NCBI RefSeq assembly: GCF_900182955.1
Contig: NZ_FXUL01000026.1
Coordinates: 1 to 64,000, forward strand
Direction of reading: 5' to 3'
DNA: 64,000 nt
Source: Noviherbaspirillum suwonense
GTDB lineage: Bacteria > Pseudomonadota > Gammaproteobacteria > Burkholderiales > Burkholderiaceae_D
Of the stretch, positions 7,443 to 17,090 are shown piece after piece (within the stretch, counting starts at the first letter, position 1; the number at the start of each line of letters is the position of its first letter). Below the pieces are notes generated by a model. That model was not told where the DNA came from, made no database searches, and saw nothing but the letters and a program-made list of their open reading frames with translations. The translations under genes were made by a program, and so were the position numbers.

Positions 7443-10400
7443 ATGATTCGTCCCTCCCCCCAAGAAGCGTCAATCGGCATTTGGATCGCGCGCGAAGCGG
7501 ATCGAATTCTGCTCGCCCAACTTCTCACGAAAATGGGATATGGCGTGCAAATATTGACAGCGGCGGATATGGCACAGTTAAGTGCAGCCATCTCGCTGAT
7601 TGTTATCGACGAGTCGAGCGCGCGCCGCAACGGCGAGCTTCTCCAGGACATGAAGAAGCGTGCGCGCCCCCACTATCTGCCGGTGCTGATGACATTGACG
7701 GGCAGTGCGCGCGCCATCCCTGCGCTGCATGCGGGCTGGGACGACGTGCTGCGCTTGCCCTTGGACAAAGAAGAGCTTCTGACAAGGCTGGAGGCGTTTT
7801 TGCGCCTGCGCCGGCATTCGGAAGAGGTCTTTCGGGAAAACACGCGGCGATTCCATGCCACTTTCGACATCGCGCCGGTAGGCATCGTGCACGTCGGCCT
7901 CGATGGCAAGATACTGCTGGCAAATCAGCGCTGGTGCCAGATGACGGGCTATACCGAAAGCGAGATGTCGTCACTGATGGCGCAGCATCTGTTGGCGCCG
8001 GACGAGGAATACGCCATCCCATCGATCATCAAGTTCCTGTCTGAAGCGGGTCCGTCCGCAACGCATTACTACGACAAACGCTATCGCCGCAAGGACGGTT
8101 CGATCTTCTGGAGCGCCGTCGCGATCTGCATGCTGCGCTGCGCTGACGAAAAGCCGAAGTATCTGATCGCCGCGGTGGAAGATATTACGGAGCGCAAGCA
8201 GATGGAGCAGGCTTTGCGGGAATCGGAACGCTTCATCCGGTCCACTCTCGACGCCCTGACCAAGCATATCTGCGTGATCGACGAACAAGGCAGGATCCTC
8301 GCTGTCAACAAGTCCTGGCGCGAATTCGCGCTGGCGAACGGCGCGCCACCGAACATGGCATGGGAGAACGTCAACTACCTGGCTGTATGCGATCAGGCCA
8401 TCGGCATCGGCGCCAACGAAGCCCGTGCCTTCGCGGATGGCATCCGCGCGGTGAGCCGCGGCGAACGGAAGGAATTCAGCATCGAGTACACCTGCGACTC
8501 GCCGACGGAGAAGCGCTGGTTCATCGCTAGGGTCACGCGCTTTCCGGAAGACGGGCCGACCCGCCTGGTCATCGCGCATCACAACGTCACCAAGGCTAAG
8601 CGGACCGAACAGCATCTGGCCTACCTTGCCCACTACGACAACCTGACGGGTCTGCCGAACCGCGAGTTGCTACGGGACCGCTTGCATCAAACGATTGCGC
8701 ACGCCGACCGCTACAAGCACAGCGTATGGGTAATCTCCGTCGACATCGACCGCTTCAAGCGGGTCAACGACACGATAGGCCTGAAAGGCGGCGATACGGT
8801 GCTGGAGCTTCTCGCGCGCAGGCTGCGCGCGTCCTTGCGCGAAACCGATACCGTCGCCCGATTCGGCGGCAACGAATTTGTCATGGTCCTGGCCTCAGAA
8901 GCAGACCAGAGCGTCGTGTCCGTCAGCCTGCAGCGCATCGTGGCGGCAGTGACCCAGTCCCTCAGCGTGGACGGCAACGAATTCTTTCTCAGCTGCAGCG
9001 CCGGGATCGCAGTGTATCCAACCGATGGCACGGTACCGGAAAAACTGCTTGAACATGCCAATACGGCCATGCATCGCGCCAAGGAACTGGGACGAAACAA
9101 CTGCCAGTTCTATACGCCTTCGATGAACGAGTCGGCGCTGGAGCGGCTGCGCATGGAGCGGCACTTGCGCCACGCGCTCGAGCATGACGAATTCGTGCTG
9201 CATTACCAGCCGCAAGTCGATTTGCGCACCGGCCGTATCGTCGGCATGGAAGCGCTGCTGCGCTGGCGGCATCCCGAACGAGGTCTGATCCCGCCAAATG
9301 AATTCATCGGCCTGGCGGAGGAAACCGGGTTGATTGTGCCAATCGGTGCCTGGATCCTGCGCACGGCATGCATGCAGAACATGGCATGGCAAGCCGCGGG
9401 CCTGGACGAACTGCGCATCGGTGTGAACCTGTCGGCGCGCCAGTTCTCGCAAAAGAACCTGGTCGACATGGTCGCTACGGTATTGCAGGACACCGGTTTG
9501 CCGCCGCACCGTCTTGATCTTGAACTGACCGAAAGCCTGGTGATGACCGATGTCGACCATGCGATCGCGGTGCTGAACGACTTGCGCAGCCTCGGTGTGC
9601 AATTGTCGATCGACGATTTCGGCACCGGATATTCCAGCCTTTCCTATCTCAAGCGCTTTCCGATCAATGTGCTCAAGATCGACCGGTCCTTCGTTCAGGA
9701 AATCGCGCCGAAGTCCAACGACGCGGCAATTTCGGACGCGATCATTTCAATGGCGCACCGCCTTGGCATCAAGGTCATCGCCGAAGGGGTGGAAACAGAA
9801 GCGCAATGCGAATTCCTGTCGCGCAACATGTGCGATGAAATCCAGGGCTTCCTGTTTTCCAAACCGCTGCCCGCGAAGGAAATCGAAGAGCTCCTGCGCG
9901 AGGGGCAGCGCCTGCCGGACCACCTGCTACGTCTGCATAAGCCGCCGCGAACGCTGCTTCTGGTGGACGATGAGCCCAATATCCTCGCTGCATTGAGGCG
10001 GCTGGTGCGGCGCGACGGCTACCAGGTGTTCTCCGCATCCGGCGGCAAGGAAGGCCTGGAGTTACTGGCACAGCATGAGATCGATGTGATCGTCTCGGAC
10101 CAGCGCATGCCAGGCATGACCGGCGTGGAATTCCTGCGCACGGTCAAGACGATGTATCCGGACACGGTGCGCATCGTGCTGTCGGGATTTACGGAACTCC
10201 AGTCCGTCACCGATGCCGTCAACGAAGGCGCAATCTACAAGTTTCTGACCAAGCCCTGGGACGACCAGCAGTTGCGCGAACATATCGCGGAAGCGTTTCA
10301 GCACAAGGAAATGGCAGGCGAAAATCACCGTCTCAACCTCGCGGTGCGCACCGCGAACCAGGAGCTGGCGAAGGCCAACCGCCAGCTGGAAGATTTGCTC

Positions 10401-10754
10401 GCGCAAAAACAGCAGCAGATCAAACGCGGTGAAGTCAGCCTCGATATCGTGCGCGAAGCGCTGCTGCATGTCGGCCAGCCGGTCATCGGCCTGGACGACG
10501 ACGAGCTCGTGGCCTTTGTCAACATCGCCGCGCAAAATCTGTTCAGCGAGGCCGGCCCGGTGCTCGGCGCCGACGCCGCGCTTCTGATACCGCAGGTGCT
10601 GGAAGCAATACGCGGCACGACCGAGGGCGATAAATGCAGGGTGGTATTGAATGGCATGCGCTTCAATGTCGTCTCGCGCAGCATGGGGCACGGCACCGAA
10701 TCGCGCGGGAAGCTGCTCACCTTGACACCTTGCGAGGAGACGGTTCATGGCTGA
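7443..10754 (+). CDS. REC-PAS-PAS-GGDEF-EAL-REC cyclic-di-GMP signalling protein
   Basis: 1103 residues. Domains in order: degenerate receiver-like 10-120; PAS 130-255 (ends DITERK); PAS 258-385; GGDEF 395-555; EAL 570-820; canonical receiver 835-955 with Asp in IVSDQRMPG; coiled coil; small C-terminal PAS-like domain 1000-1095. The cyclase signature is GGNEF at 475-479, so diguanylate cyclase activity is doubtful. The EAL domain keeps EALLRW (603-608), NLSARQ, ELTES, DDFGTGYSS, KIDRSF and AEGVE, so c-di-GMP hydrolysis is likely. The GGNEF part may act as a GTP-sensing module, as known for some GGDEF-EAL proteins. The architecture recalls FimX of Pseudomonas type IV pili. It is the first gene of a nine-gene operon and overlaps the next by 8 bases. 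Confidence 0.93.
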   Translation: MIRPSPQEASIGIWIAREADRILLAQLLTKMGYGVQILTAADMAQLSAAISLIVIDESSARRNGELLQDMKKRARPHYLPVLMTLTGSARAIPALHAGWDDVLRLPLDKEELLTRLEAFLRLRRHSEEVFRENTRRFHATFDIAPVGIVHVGLDGKILLANQRWCQMTGYTESEMSSLMAQHLLAPDEEYAIPSIIKFLSEAGPSATHYYDKRYRRKDGSIFWSAVAICMLRCADEKPKYLIAAVEDITERKQMEQALRESERFIRSTLDALTKHICVIDEQGRILAVNKSWREFALANGAPPNMAWENVNYLAVCDQAIGIGANEARAFADGIRAVSRGERKEFSIEYTCDSPTEKRWFIARVTRFPEDGPTRLVIAHHNVTKAKRTEQHLAYLAHYDNLTGLPNRELLRDRLHQTIAHADRYKHSVWVISVDIDRFKRVNDTIGLKGGDTVLELLARRLRASLRETDTVARFGGNEFVMVLASEADQSVVSVSLQRIVAAVTQSLSVDGNEFFLSCSAGIAVYPTDGTVPEKLLEHANTAMHRAKELGRNNCQFYTPSMNESALERLRMERHLRHALEHDEFVLHYQPQVDLRTGRIVGMEALLRWRHPERGLIPPNEFIGLAEETGLIVPIGAWILRTACMQNMAWQAAGLDELRIGVNLSARQFSQKNLVDMVATVLQDTGLPPHRLDLELTESLVMTDVDHAIAVLNDLRSLGVQLSIDDFGTGYSSLSYLKRFPINVLKIDRSFVQEIAPKSNDAAISDAIISMAHRLGIKVIAEGVETEAQCEFLSRNMCDEIQGFLFSKPLPAKEIEELLREGQRLPDHLLRLHKPPRTLLLVDDEPNILAALRRLVRRDGYQVFSASGGKEGLELLAQHEIDVIVSDQRMPGMTGVEFLRTVKTMYPDTVRIVLSGFTELQSVTDAVNEGAIYKFLTKPWDDQQLREHIAEAFQHKEMAGENHRLNLAVRTANQELAKANRQLEDLLAQKQQQIKRGEVSLDIVREALLHVGQPVIGLDDDELVAFVNIAAQNLFSEAGPVLGADAALLIPQVLEAIRGTTEGDKCRVVLNGMRFNVVSRSMGHGTESRGKLLTLTPCEETVHG

Positions 10755-11397
10755 ACTGGACGGCAAGAAGAATAAGCTCACCGTGAAACTGGTCTATTAC
10801 GGGCCGGCCTTATCGGGCAAGACGACCAACCTGTCCCGTCTGCACGACCTGCTGGCGCCGGAATTAAAGGGCGACATGATGATGTTGGACACTGACGGCG
10901 ACCGTACCCTGTTCTTTGATCTTCTGCCACTCGGATTCACTGCGCCCTCCGGCTTGCTGGTGAAGTTCAAGGTATTCACGGTGCCCGGACAGGTCGCGCA
11001 TGATGGCACCCGAAAAGCGGTGCTGTCGCGCGCCGACGGCGTTGTCTTCGTCGCCGACTCGCAGCGCAACCAGGCAGTCAATAACGGCGCAGCGTTCGAG
11101 AACCTGATGTCAAACGCCGCCACGGTTGGTCTGGACACTGCCGCCCTGCCGCTGGTTGTTCAATTCAACAAACGCGATATGCAGGACATCCTGAGCGAGC
11201 AGGAGATCCATGCGCGCTGGTCGGCCGCGACATGGCCCCTGGTATTGGCATCGGCGATGGAAGGGTCGGGCGTCATTGAGACATTCGTCGCCTTGCTGAG
11301 CCGCATGTACGACCGTCTCGACGGCATGTTCTCGCTTGCTTTGCAACATGGCCTATTGCGCGAGCAATTCATCGCTGCCGCGACGAGAACGTCATGA
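10747..11397 (+). CDS. MglA-type small GTPase
   Basis: 216 residues of a Ras-like prokaryotic GTPase. The P-loop is GPALSGKTTNLSRL (19-32). The switch region includes DTDGDRTLFFDLLPLG, and KVFTVPGQV resembles the G3 region of MglA. Specificity for guanine is given by QFNKRD. MglA of Myxococcus sets cell polarity and controls type IV pilus ATPases, which fits the PilB-like gene two places downstream (inference). No MglB/roadblock GAP gene is visible in this operon. Overlaps of 8 and 4 bases with its neighbours indicate translational coupling. Confidence 0.9.
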   Translation: MAELDGKKNKLTVKLVYYGPALSGKTTNLSRLHDLLAPELKGDMMMLDTDGDRTLFFDLLPLGFTAPSGLLVKFKVFTVPGQVAHDGTRKAVLSRADGVVFVADSQRNQAVNNGAAFENLMSNAATVGLDTAALPLVVQFNKRDMQDILSEQEIHARWSAATWPLVLASAMEGSGVIETFVALLSRMYDRLDGMFSLALQHGLLREQFIAAATRTS

Positions 11398-12632
11398 ACG
11401 TCTGCCTGGATCACCTTGACCGCGACTTCACGCTTGCCGAGCTGCTGCGCGCGCTGCCTCTTGCCAGACTGGAAGCCTCGCTCAACGGCTCGCTCGGCGA
11501 ACACTGGGTCATCGAGGAAGCTGACGGCACGCCGGTCATGGGCCCGGGCCTGAAGCCCGGTATGGTCGCCATTGATGCGCCCCTGCGAATCGACATCGAA
11601 ACCAGCGGCCGGCTTGTGGCGTCCGAATCGGCTCACAATCAAGTCGAATCCTGCGCGGCCTGGCTGCAGATGGTGCTGGCCGGCGCATATCGCTATCGGA
11701 TGGCCTCCCACGTGCACCTCCATGCGGTTCACGCAGACTATGAAGAATTGCAGCACAAACATGCCGAACTGCAGGCTTCGGAAGCACGCTACCGCGATCT
11801 TTCCGCGCAGCTCGAACAGCGCGTGAAAGCGCAGGTAGCGCAGATCGAACGCGCGCAGCGCCAGGTCTACCAATCCGAGAAAATGGCGTCCGTCGGCAGC
11901 CTGGCTGCCGGCATGGCGCACGAGATCAATAACCCGATCGGCTTCATACGCAGTAATCTCACCAGCGCCTCCGCCTATTTCGACCAGATGCGCCAAGCGC
12001 TAGAGGAGCTCAGGTGCAGCCATGATGGCCGGGTCGACCCGGTGTGGAAACGCTGCGATCTCGATTTCACCCTCGAGGATTTTCCCGTCCTGCTGGCCGA
12101 GTCGATCACCGGCGCCGACCGCATTGCGCGCATTGTGGCCAATCTCAAGGCTTATGCCAGTGTCGATTGCCAAGCCTCCGCAAAAACCGATCTCAACGCT
12201 GCGGTACGCGCGGCGGCTGCAGTGCTGGCCGATCAATGGCCAGGCAAGGTTGCGCTTGAATTGGACCTGGCGCCCCTGCCGCCGATCGACTGCGATCAGA
12301 GCCGCATGAACCAGGTGCTGTTTTCGCTGATTCAGAACGCCTACCTTGCCCTGGGCAAACAGGGTGGCGCCATCCGGATTGCCAGCCGCGCAGCAGCTGG
12401 CGAAATCCGCCTTGATGTACGAGACAACGGGAGCGGCATTGCGCCCGATATCCTGCCGCGCATATTCGACCCTTTCTTTACGACACGCGAAGTCGGCAAG
12501 GGTATGGGGCTGGGGTTGACGGTCAGCCGCGATATCGTGGCGGCCCACGGCGGGCACATCGATGTCGTAAGCAAAGTCGGCGCCGGCAGTTCGTTCACAA
12601 TCCGCCTGCCGATCGCGGATGGTGCAGCGTGA
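11394..12632 (+). CDS. Soluble sensor histidine kinase (HisKA-HATPase)
   Basis: 412 residues without membrane segments. Residues 1-110 are an unassigned N-terminal domain, 112-160 a coiled coil, and 160-230 a HisKA domain with the phosphoacceptor His176 in [15 protein letters not shown]. The HATPase domain (about 265-408) has [41 protein letters not shown]. The NtrB-like HEINNP motif matches that of the second kinase in the operon (16059-17090). Possible targets are the several receivers encoded around it. Start and stop overlap the neighbouring genes by 4 bases. Confidence 0.92.
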   Translation: MNVCLDHLDRDFTLAELLRALPLARLEASLNGSLGEHWVIEEADGTPVMGPGLKPGMVAIDAPLRIDIETSGRLVASESAHNQVESCAAWLQMVLAGAYRYRMASHVHLHAVHADYEELQHKHAELQASEARYRDLSAQLEQRVKAQVAQIERAQRQVYQSEKMASVGSLAAGMAHEINNPIGFIRSNLTSASAYFDQMRQALEELRCSHDGRVDPVWKRCDLDFTLEDFPVLLAESITGADRIARIVANLKAYASVDCQASAKTDLNAAVRAAAAVLADQWPGKVALELDLAPLPPIDCDQSRMNQVLFSLIQNAYLALGKQGGAIRIASRAAAGEIRLDVRDNGSGIAPDILPRIFDPFFTTREVGKGMGLGLTVSRDIVAAHGGHIDVVSKVGAGSSFTIRLPIADGAA

Positions 12633-14857
12633 GCTATGCCCAGCTTTTCACCGGCATGCAAGCGCCGGCAGGCGGCAGCGTACCGCAGGCCCGGCGGAAT
12701 CGCCTTTTACTGGTCGACGACGAACCCAATGTGCTTTCCGCTTTGCGCCGCGTGTTCCATTACGAGAACTATGAGGTGGTTTGCTGCGAGGATCCTGCGC
12801 AGGCCCTGGAACGGCTCAAACAAGAAAACTTTCAGGTCGTGATCAGCGATTACATGATGCCGGGCCTTAACGGCGGTGACCTTCTCAAACAGGTGCGTGC
12901 GATCCAGCCCGACATGATCCGCATCATGCTGACCGGCCACGCCGACGTCAACGCGGTGGTCGGTGCGATGAAGGCGGGCGCGGTTTATAAATTCATACTC
13001 AAGCCGTGGAACGACGACGATTTGCGTGTCACGGTTGCGCTGGCGCTCGAGCAGCACGCGCTGCAGCAGAAAAACCGGGCTCTCGCGACCGAGAACCAGG
13101 CAAAGACCAAGGAAATCGAGCAGCTCGCCAGGTACGGCGTGTCCAACCGCAGCCAGCTCGCCGTCATGCTCAACAAGCGCGGCCTGCTTAATACGCAACA
13201 GGTGCAGGAACTGATGCGCACGCGTCAGCAGCAGCGCACGGAGCCGGTCGTGAAACTGATCGTCGACCGCGGTTGGGCAAGCGAAAAAGAGATATACGAC
13301 CTGCTCAGCAAGGACCTGATGCTGCAGCAGGCTGCGCTTGATGAGTTCACCGTCGACGTCGCAGTAGCGGCGCTGATTCCTGCCCTGCTTTGCCAGCAGC
13401 AGTTTGTCATGCCGCTGCAGATCGAGGGAAAGCGGCTGACGCTGGCCATGGCCGATCCGCTGGATGCAGGTCTCGTGGCCGACCTGCGCTTCGTCACGGG
13501 CCTGGAAATCGCGCCCGTGCTGGCAACAATGGCAAGCATCCGCGCCAAAATCGCCGAAGTCTACATGCTGAGCGCAAACGATATCACTGAGCTGGCAAGC
13601 AACTTCGGTTCGCCCGATCCCTACGAAGGATTGGAGATCGTCATCGAAGACGACGGCGATGCCCAGTCGATCGAGGAATTGTTGCAGGCGACGGACGAAC
13701 CGCCCGCCATCCGTCTGGTTAATTCGATCCTTCTGGAAGCCATCCGGCTCGGCGCATCCGACATTCACATTCAGCCGCGCGCGAAGAACGTGGTCGTACG
13801 ACTGCGCATTGACGGCGTGCTGGTCGACAAGATCCATATTCCGCATGGCATGCACCAATCCCTCGTGTCGCGCATCAAGGTCATGGCTGAGCTCGACATT
13901 TCCGAGCGGCGCCGCCCGCAGGACGGGCGCCTGGCGGTGAAGACGCCGACCCGCGTGGTCGACCTGCGGATTTCCACCTTGCCGACCATCAACGGGGAAA
14001 AGGTAGTAATGCGCATTCTCGACCGCAATTCCGCGGTCCAGAGTCTCGACGCGCTTGGCTTCAGCGCGGAGAATCTGGCGAATATCCGCCACGCCAACGA
14101 CAAGCCGCAGGGGATCGTGCTGACCACGGGACCGACCGGCAGCGGGAAAACCACGACGCTCTACAGCCTGCTCCAGAGTAACGCGACCTCGCACAAGAAC
14201 TACATCACAATCGAAGATCCGGTCGAATACTATCTCGATGCCGCCGGCCAAGTGCTGGTCCGCGAGAAGATCGGCCTGACCTTTCCATTGATTCTGCGCG
14301 CCATCCTGCGCCAGGACCCCGACGTGCTCCTGATCGGCGAGATCCGCGATGTCGAAACCGCCGAAGTCGCCTTCCACGCCGCATTGACCGGGCACCAAGT
14401 GTTTTCGACCTTGCATACCAATTCCGCAGTCGCGACCATTTCGCGCCTGTTTGACCTCGGCCTGAAGCCCTTCGTCGTGGCGAGCGCCCTCGAAGCGATC
14501 GTTGCCCAGCGCCTGGTGCGGCGCATTTGCGACGAATGCCGCGCGCCGGCAAATGCCGACACCGAACTGCTGCAGCGACTGGGCGGCAAGTTTGCAGAAA
14601 GCATGGAACAGGTCTTTGCCGGTAGCGGCTGCCCGACCTGCTACCACTCCGGCTACAAGGGGCGCGTCGGCCTCTACGAAGTACTTCTGCCGGACCGGCA
14701 CCTACGACATCTGATCGCCTCGCAGGCCGCCGTCACGGAAATCACCGAATATGCGCGCGAACATGGATTCATCACCTTGCGCGACGACGCCTTCAACAAG
14801 GTCAGCCTGGGATTGACCACGCTCGATGAAGTGTTCCGGGTGCTCGGACCGGAATGA
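12629..14857 (+). CDS. Receiver domain fused to PilB/GspE-type secretion ATPase
   Basis: 742 residues from a GTG that overlaps the upstream stop (GTGA). Residues 23-145 are a receiver with phosphoacceptor Asp74 (VISDYMMPG) and Lys in ILKPWND. Residues about 170-310 resemble the MshEN/GspE N-domain, though the RLG signature is not conserved. Residues 340-740 are a full type II/IV secretion ATPase: GASDIHIQP, Walker A GPTGSGKTTTLY (501-512), Asp box, Walker B LLIGEIRD, His box ALTGHQVFSTLHTNSA, and a zinc tetracysteine C634-C637-C668-C671. Such ATPases power pilin polymerisation or type II secretion. Direct fusion to a receiver implies phosphorylation control of the motor. No pilin, PilC or PilT gene is in the window. 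Confidence 0.93.
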   Translation: MSYAQLFTGMQAPAGGSVPQARRNRLLLVDDEPNVLSALRRVFHYENYEVVCCEDPAQALERLKQENFQVVISDYMMPGLNGGDLLKQVRAIQPDMIRIMLTGHADVNAVVGAMKAGAVYKFILKPWNDDDLRVTVALALEQHALQQKNRALATENQAKTKEIEQLARYGVSNRSQLAVMLNKRGLLNTQQVQELMRTRQQQRTEPVVKLIVDRGWASEKEIYDLLSKDLMLQQAALDEFTVDVAVAALIPALLCQQQFVMPLQIEGKRLTLAMADPLDAGLVADLRFVTGLEIAPVLATMASIRAKIAEVYMLSANDITELASNFGSPDPYEGLEIVIEDDGDAQSIEELLQATDEPPAIRLVNSILLEAIRLGASDIHIQPRAKNVVVRLRIDGVLVDKIHIPHGMHQSLVSRIKVMAELDISERRRPQDGRLAVKTPTRVVDLRISTLPTINGEKVVMRILDRNSAVQSLDALGFSAENLANIRHANDKPQGIVLTTGPTGSGKTTTLYSLLQSNATSHKNYITIEDPVEYYLDAAGQVLVREKIGLTFPLILRAILRQDPDVLLIGEIRDVETAEVAFHAALTGHQVFSTLHTNSAVATISRLFDLGLKPFVVASALEAIVAQRLVRRICDECRAPANADTELLQRLGGKFAESMEQVFAGSGCPTCYHSGYKGRVGLYEVLLPDRHLRHLIASQAAVTEITEYAREHGFITLRDDAFNKVSLGLTTLDEVFRVLGPE

Positions 14858-14890
14858 AACTAAGCGAATTCGACAATAGAGGAAGCGGCC

Positions 14891-15202
14891 ATGATGAAGA
14901 TCTACAAGGAACTGGACCTGGATGCTGCCATCGCAGGCATGGTGCTATCCCAGGCAATAGTCGACCGCCAGGGCGGGACGCTGCTACCGGCGGGCACCGT
15001 CCTAACCGACGCGCTTCTCGCGTCCTTGCGCCGCCGGGGCATCGATACGATCTGCGTCGTCAACGACGACCTGTCGAACGCGGACCTGCAAGCGGAACGG
15101 GAACGCGTGCAGCGGCGTCTGGCCAATCTGTTTAGAAAAAGCGGCGCCGGCAGCGCCTTGTGGCAGCACGTTAACGACTATCGATTAGGAAGCACGAAAT
15201 GA
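14891..15202 (+). CDS. Small protein matching the C-terminal module of the operon's HD-GYP protein
   Basis: 103 residues, preceded by GAGGAAG. The core IAGMVLSQAIVDRQGGTLLP then AGTVLTDALLASLRRRGI closely parallels the last 70 residues of the HD-GYP gene at 17087-18406 (AGMIVARDLLNRDGSLLLSA, GNKLTDRLIEQI). The same motif occurs as an accessory module in other HD-GYP proteins. The function is unknown; a small ligand- or partner-binding module is plausible. It lies 33 bases after the ATPase gene and its TGA overlaps the next ATG. Confidence 0.75.
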   Translation: MMKIYKELDLDAAIAGMVLSQAIVDRQGGTLLPAGTVLTDALLASLRRRGIDTICVVNDDLSNADLQAERERVQRRLANLFRKSGAGSALWQHVNDYRLGSTK

Positions 15203-16041
15203 CTGCGATCTCGCACGACGATCTGGGAAAAAATATCCGCAGTCTGCCTTCACTGCCGGTAATCGTCATTGATCTGCTCAACAGCTTCGAGCAGGAGGAT
15301 ATCAACCTGAACGCTCTCGCGGAGAAGGTATCGCGCGACCAGGCGCTGGCAGCAAAAACGCTGCGCCTGGCCAATTCCTCGTTCTACGGCCTGTCGCGCA
15401 AGGTTGCCACGATCCAGCAGGCAATCACCGTGCTGGGCTTCGACAGTGTCCGCGCGTTGATTACCGCGGCCGCGGCGACCGATGTTTTTTCTTCGAGCGT
15501 TCATCCCGCCTTCGACTTCAAATCGTTCTGGCAGCATGCCGCCAGCACGGCAGTCTGTTCCAAACTGCTGGCACGCTCAATGAATCTCAACCAGAACTAC
15601 GCCTTCATCACCGGCCTGTTGCACGACGTCGGCACGCTGGTGCTGGTGACGCGCTTCCCCGAGCAATATGCGGCAGCGGTAGCCTACCGCATATCGCATG
15701 ACTGCCACCAGGACGAGGCGGAACGGGTGACGCTCGGCCTTGACCACACGGTCGCCGGACAGGCACTCGCGACGCACTGGAAGTTTCCCGTGCTGATGCA
15801 AATGGTCATCGCCAACCATCATGCGCCAAGATCGCAGGACTTGGGCGATATCGCAAGCGTGATTCACGCAGCCGATGCCATTGTGCATGCCCTCGATCTG
15901 CCGCGTAAGGAAGACGCAATGGTGCCGACGATCGTCGAAAACGCCTGGAACAGCCTTCGCATCCCTTCTGCGACGCTGCACGCAGTGTTCCGGCAGACCG
16001 AGCTGGAATTTGAAGAAGTGTGCCAGCTGCTTCTCGCTTGA
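15199..16041 (+). CDS. HDOD-domain signalling protein
   Basis: 280 residues, nearly all one HDOD domain. It opens with IRSLPSLPVIVIDLLN, followed by VSRDQALAAKTLRLANSSFY, IQQAITVLGFDSVRALI, HDVGTLVLVTRF and MVIANHHAPRS. HDOD proteins are metal-independent relatives of HD hydrolases that act as non-enzymatic regulators in chemotaxis, c-di-GMP and pilus systems. The ATG overlaps the preceding stop (ATGA), so it is co-translated with the small protein. The exact role is not predictable. Confidence 0.92.
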   Translation: MTAISHDDLGKNIRSLPSLPVIVIDLLNSFEQEDINLNALAEKVSRDQALAAKTLRLANSSFYGLSRKVATIQQAITVLGFDSVRALITAAAATDVFSSSVHPAFDFKSFWQHAASTAVCSKLLARSMNLNQNYAFITGLLHDVGTLVLVTRFPEQYAAAVAYRISHDCHQDEAERVTLGLDHTVAGQALATHWKFPVLMQMVIANHHAPRSQDLGDIASVIHAADAIVHALDLPRKEDAMVPTIVENAWNSLRIPSATLHAVFRQTELEFEEVCQLLLA

Positions 16042-16058
16042 TCAGGCCGGAGATGACG

Positions 16059-17090
16059 ATGAAAACGATCCTATCCAATAAAAACCAGCATGGCGGCGCC
16101 GGGGATTCCGCCCGCGTGGACGAACTGGAGGAACTCGTCGCGAGGCGGACTTATCAGCTGGAGCAGGCCAATAGCCTCCTGGAAGAAGACATCAGGAGAA
16201 GGGAAACGGTGGAGGCCGAACTCACGCGCCGCAACAGGGAATTAACCGAATTGAACGCCAAGCTCTCAATGGCACAGGAACAGTTGGTGCAGTCGGAAAA
16301 GCTGGCCTCGATCGGTCAGCTCGCCGCCGGGGTCGCCCACGAAATCAACAATCCGATCGGATACATATTTTCCAATTTCAGCTCCCTCGAAAATTATATT
16401 GCCGATCTGATGAAGATGCTGACAGCGTACGAAGAGGCGGAGCAAAACATCCAGCAGCCCCTGGTGGTCTCCGCGCTCACCCATCTGCGCGAGCAAATCG
16501 AACTGGATTTCCTGAAGGAGGACATCCCGGTGCTGATGAAGGAATCGAAAGAAGGCATCGTGCGTGTGCGCAAGATCGTGCAGGATCTGAAAGACTTTTC
16601 CCGCACCGACGCCAACCAGGAATGGCAGTGGGCCAATCTGCATCAGGGCATCGATTCGACGTTGAATATCGTCAACAACGAAGTGAAATACAAGGCGGAC
16701 CTGGTCAAGCAATACGGCGATATCCCGGATATCGAATGCTTGCCGTCGCAGATCAATCAGGTGGTGATGAATATGGTGGTCAATGCTGCACATGCGATCA
16801 AGGACAAGCGCGGCGCCATCACGCTCAGCACCGGCGCCGACGGTGAAAACGTCTGGATCAAAATCGCGGACAACGGCTGCGGCATTCCGAAGGAAAACCT
16901 GTTACGCATCTTCGACCCATTCTTCACCACCAAGCCGATCGGTACCGGCACCGGCCTGGGTCTCTCGCTTTCATACGGCATCGTTCAAAAGCATCGTGGG
17001 AGTATCAAGGTCGAAAGCACGGTCGGCATGGGGACGACGTTTTGCATCACGCTTCCGATCCGGCACAGCGCACCGGAGGGTAGCCGATGA
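16059..17090 (+). CDS. Soluble coiled-coil sensor histidine kinase
   Basis: 343 residues from the ATG at 16059, chosen because GGAG at 16049-16052 is correctly spaced; an in-frame ATG at 16053 and a GTG at 16020 are alternatives. Residues 18-90 form a coiled coil. HisKA follows with His94 in [18 protein letters not shown], then a HATPase domain with [40 protein letters not shown]. There is no obvious sensor domain, so input probably comes through a partner protein. It ends overlapping the REC-HD-GYP gene by 4 bases and resembles the operon's other kinase. Confidence 0.92.
   Translation: MKTILSNKNQHGGAGDSARVDELEELVARRTYQLEQANSLLEEDIRRRETVEAELTRRNRELTELNAKLSMAQEQLVQSEKLASIGQLAAGVAHEINNPIGYIFSNFSSLENYIADLMKMLTAYEEAEQNIQQPLVVSALTHLREQIELDFLKEDIPVLMKESKEGIVRVRKIVQDLKDFSRTDANQEWQWANLHQGIDSTLNIVNNEVKYKADLVKQYGDIPDIECLPSQINQVVMNMVVNAAHAIKDKRGAITLSTGADGENVWIKIADNGCGIPKENLLRIFDPFFTTKPIGTGTGLGLSLSYGIVQKHRGSIKVESTVGMGTTFCITLPIRHSAPEGSR

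Noticed and set aside
12707-14701. 664-codon open frame antisense to the receiver-PilB gene
   Set aside because: It is His/Gln-rich with no family motif and lies exactly opposite a strongly supported gene; GC-biased third positions create such shadows.
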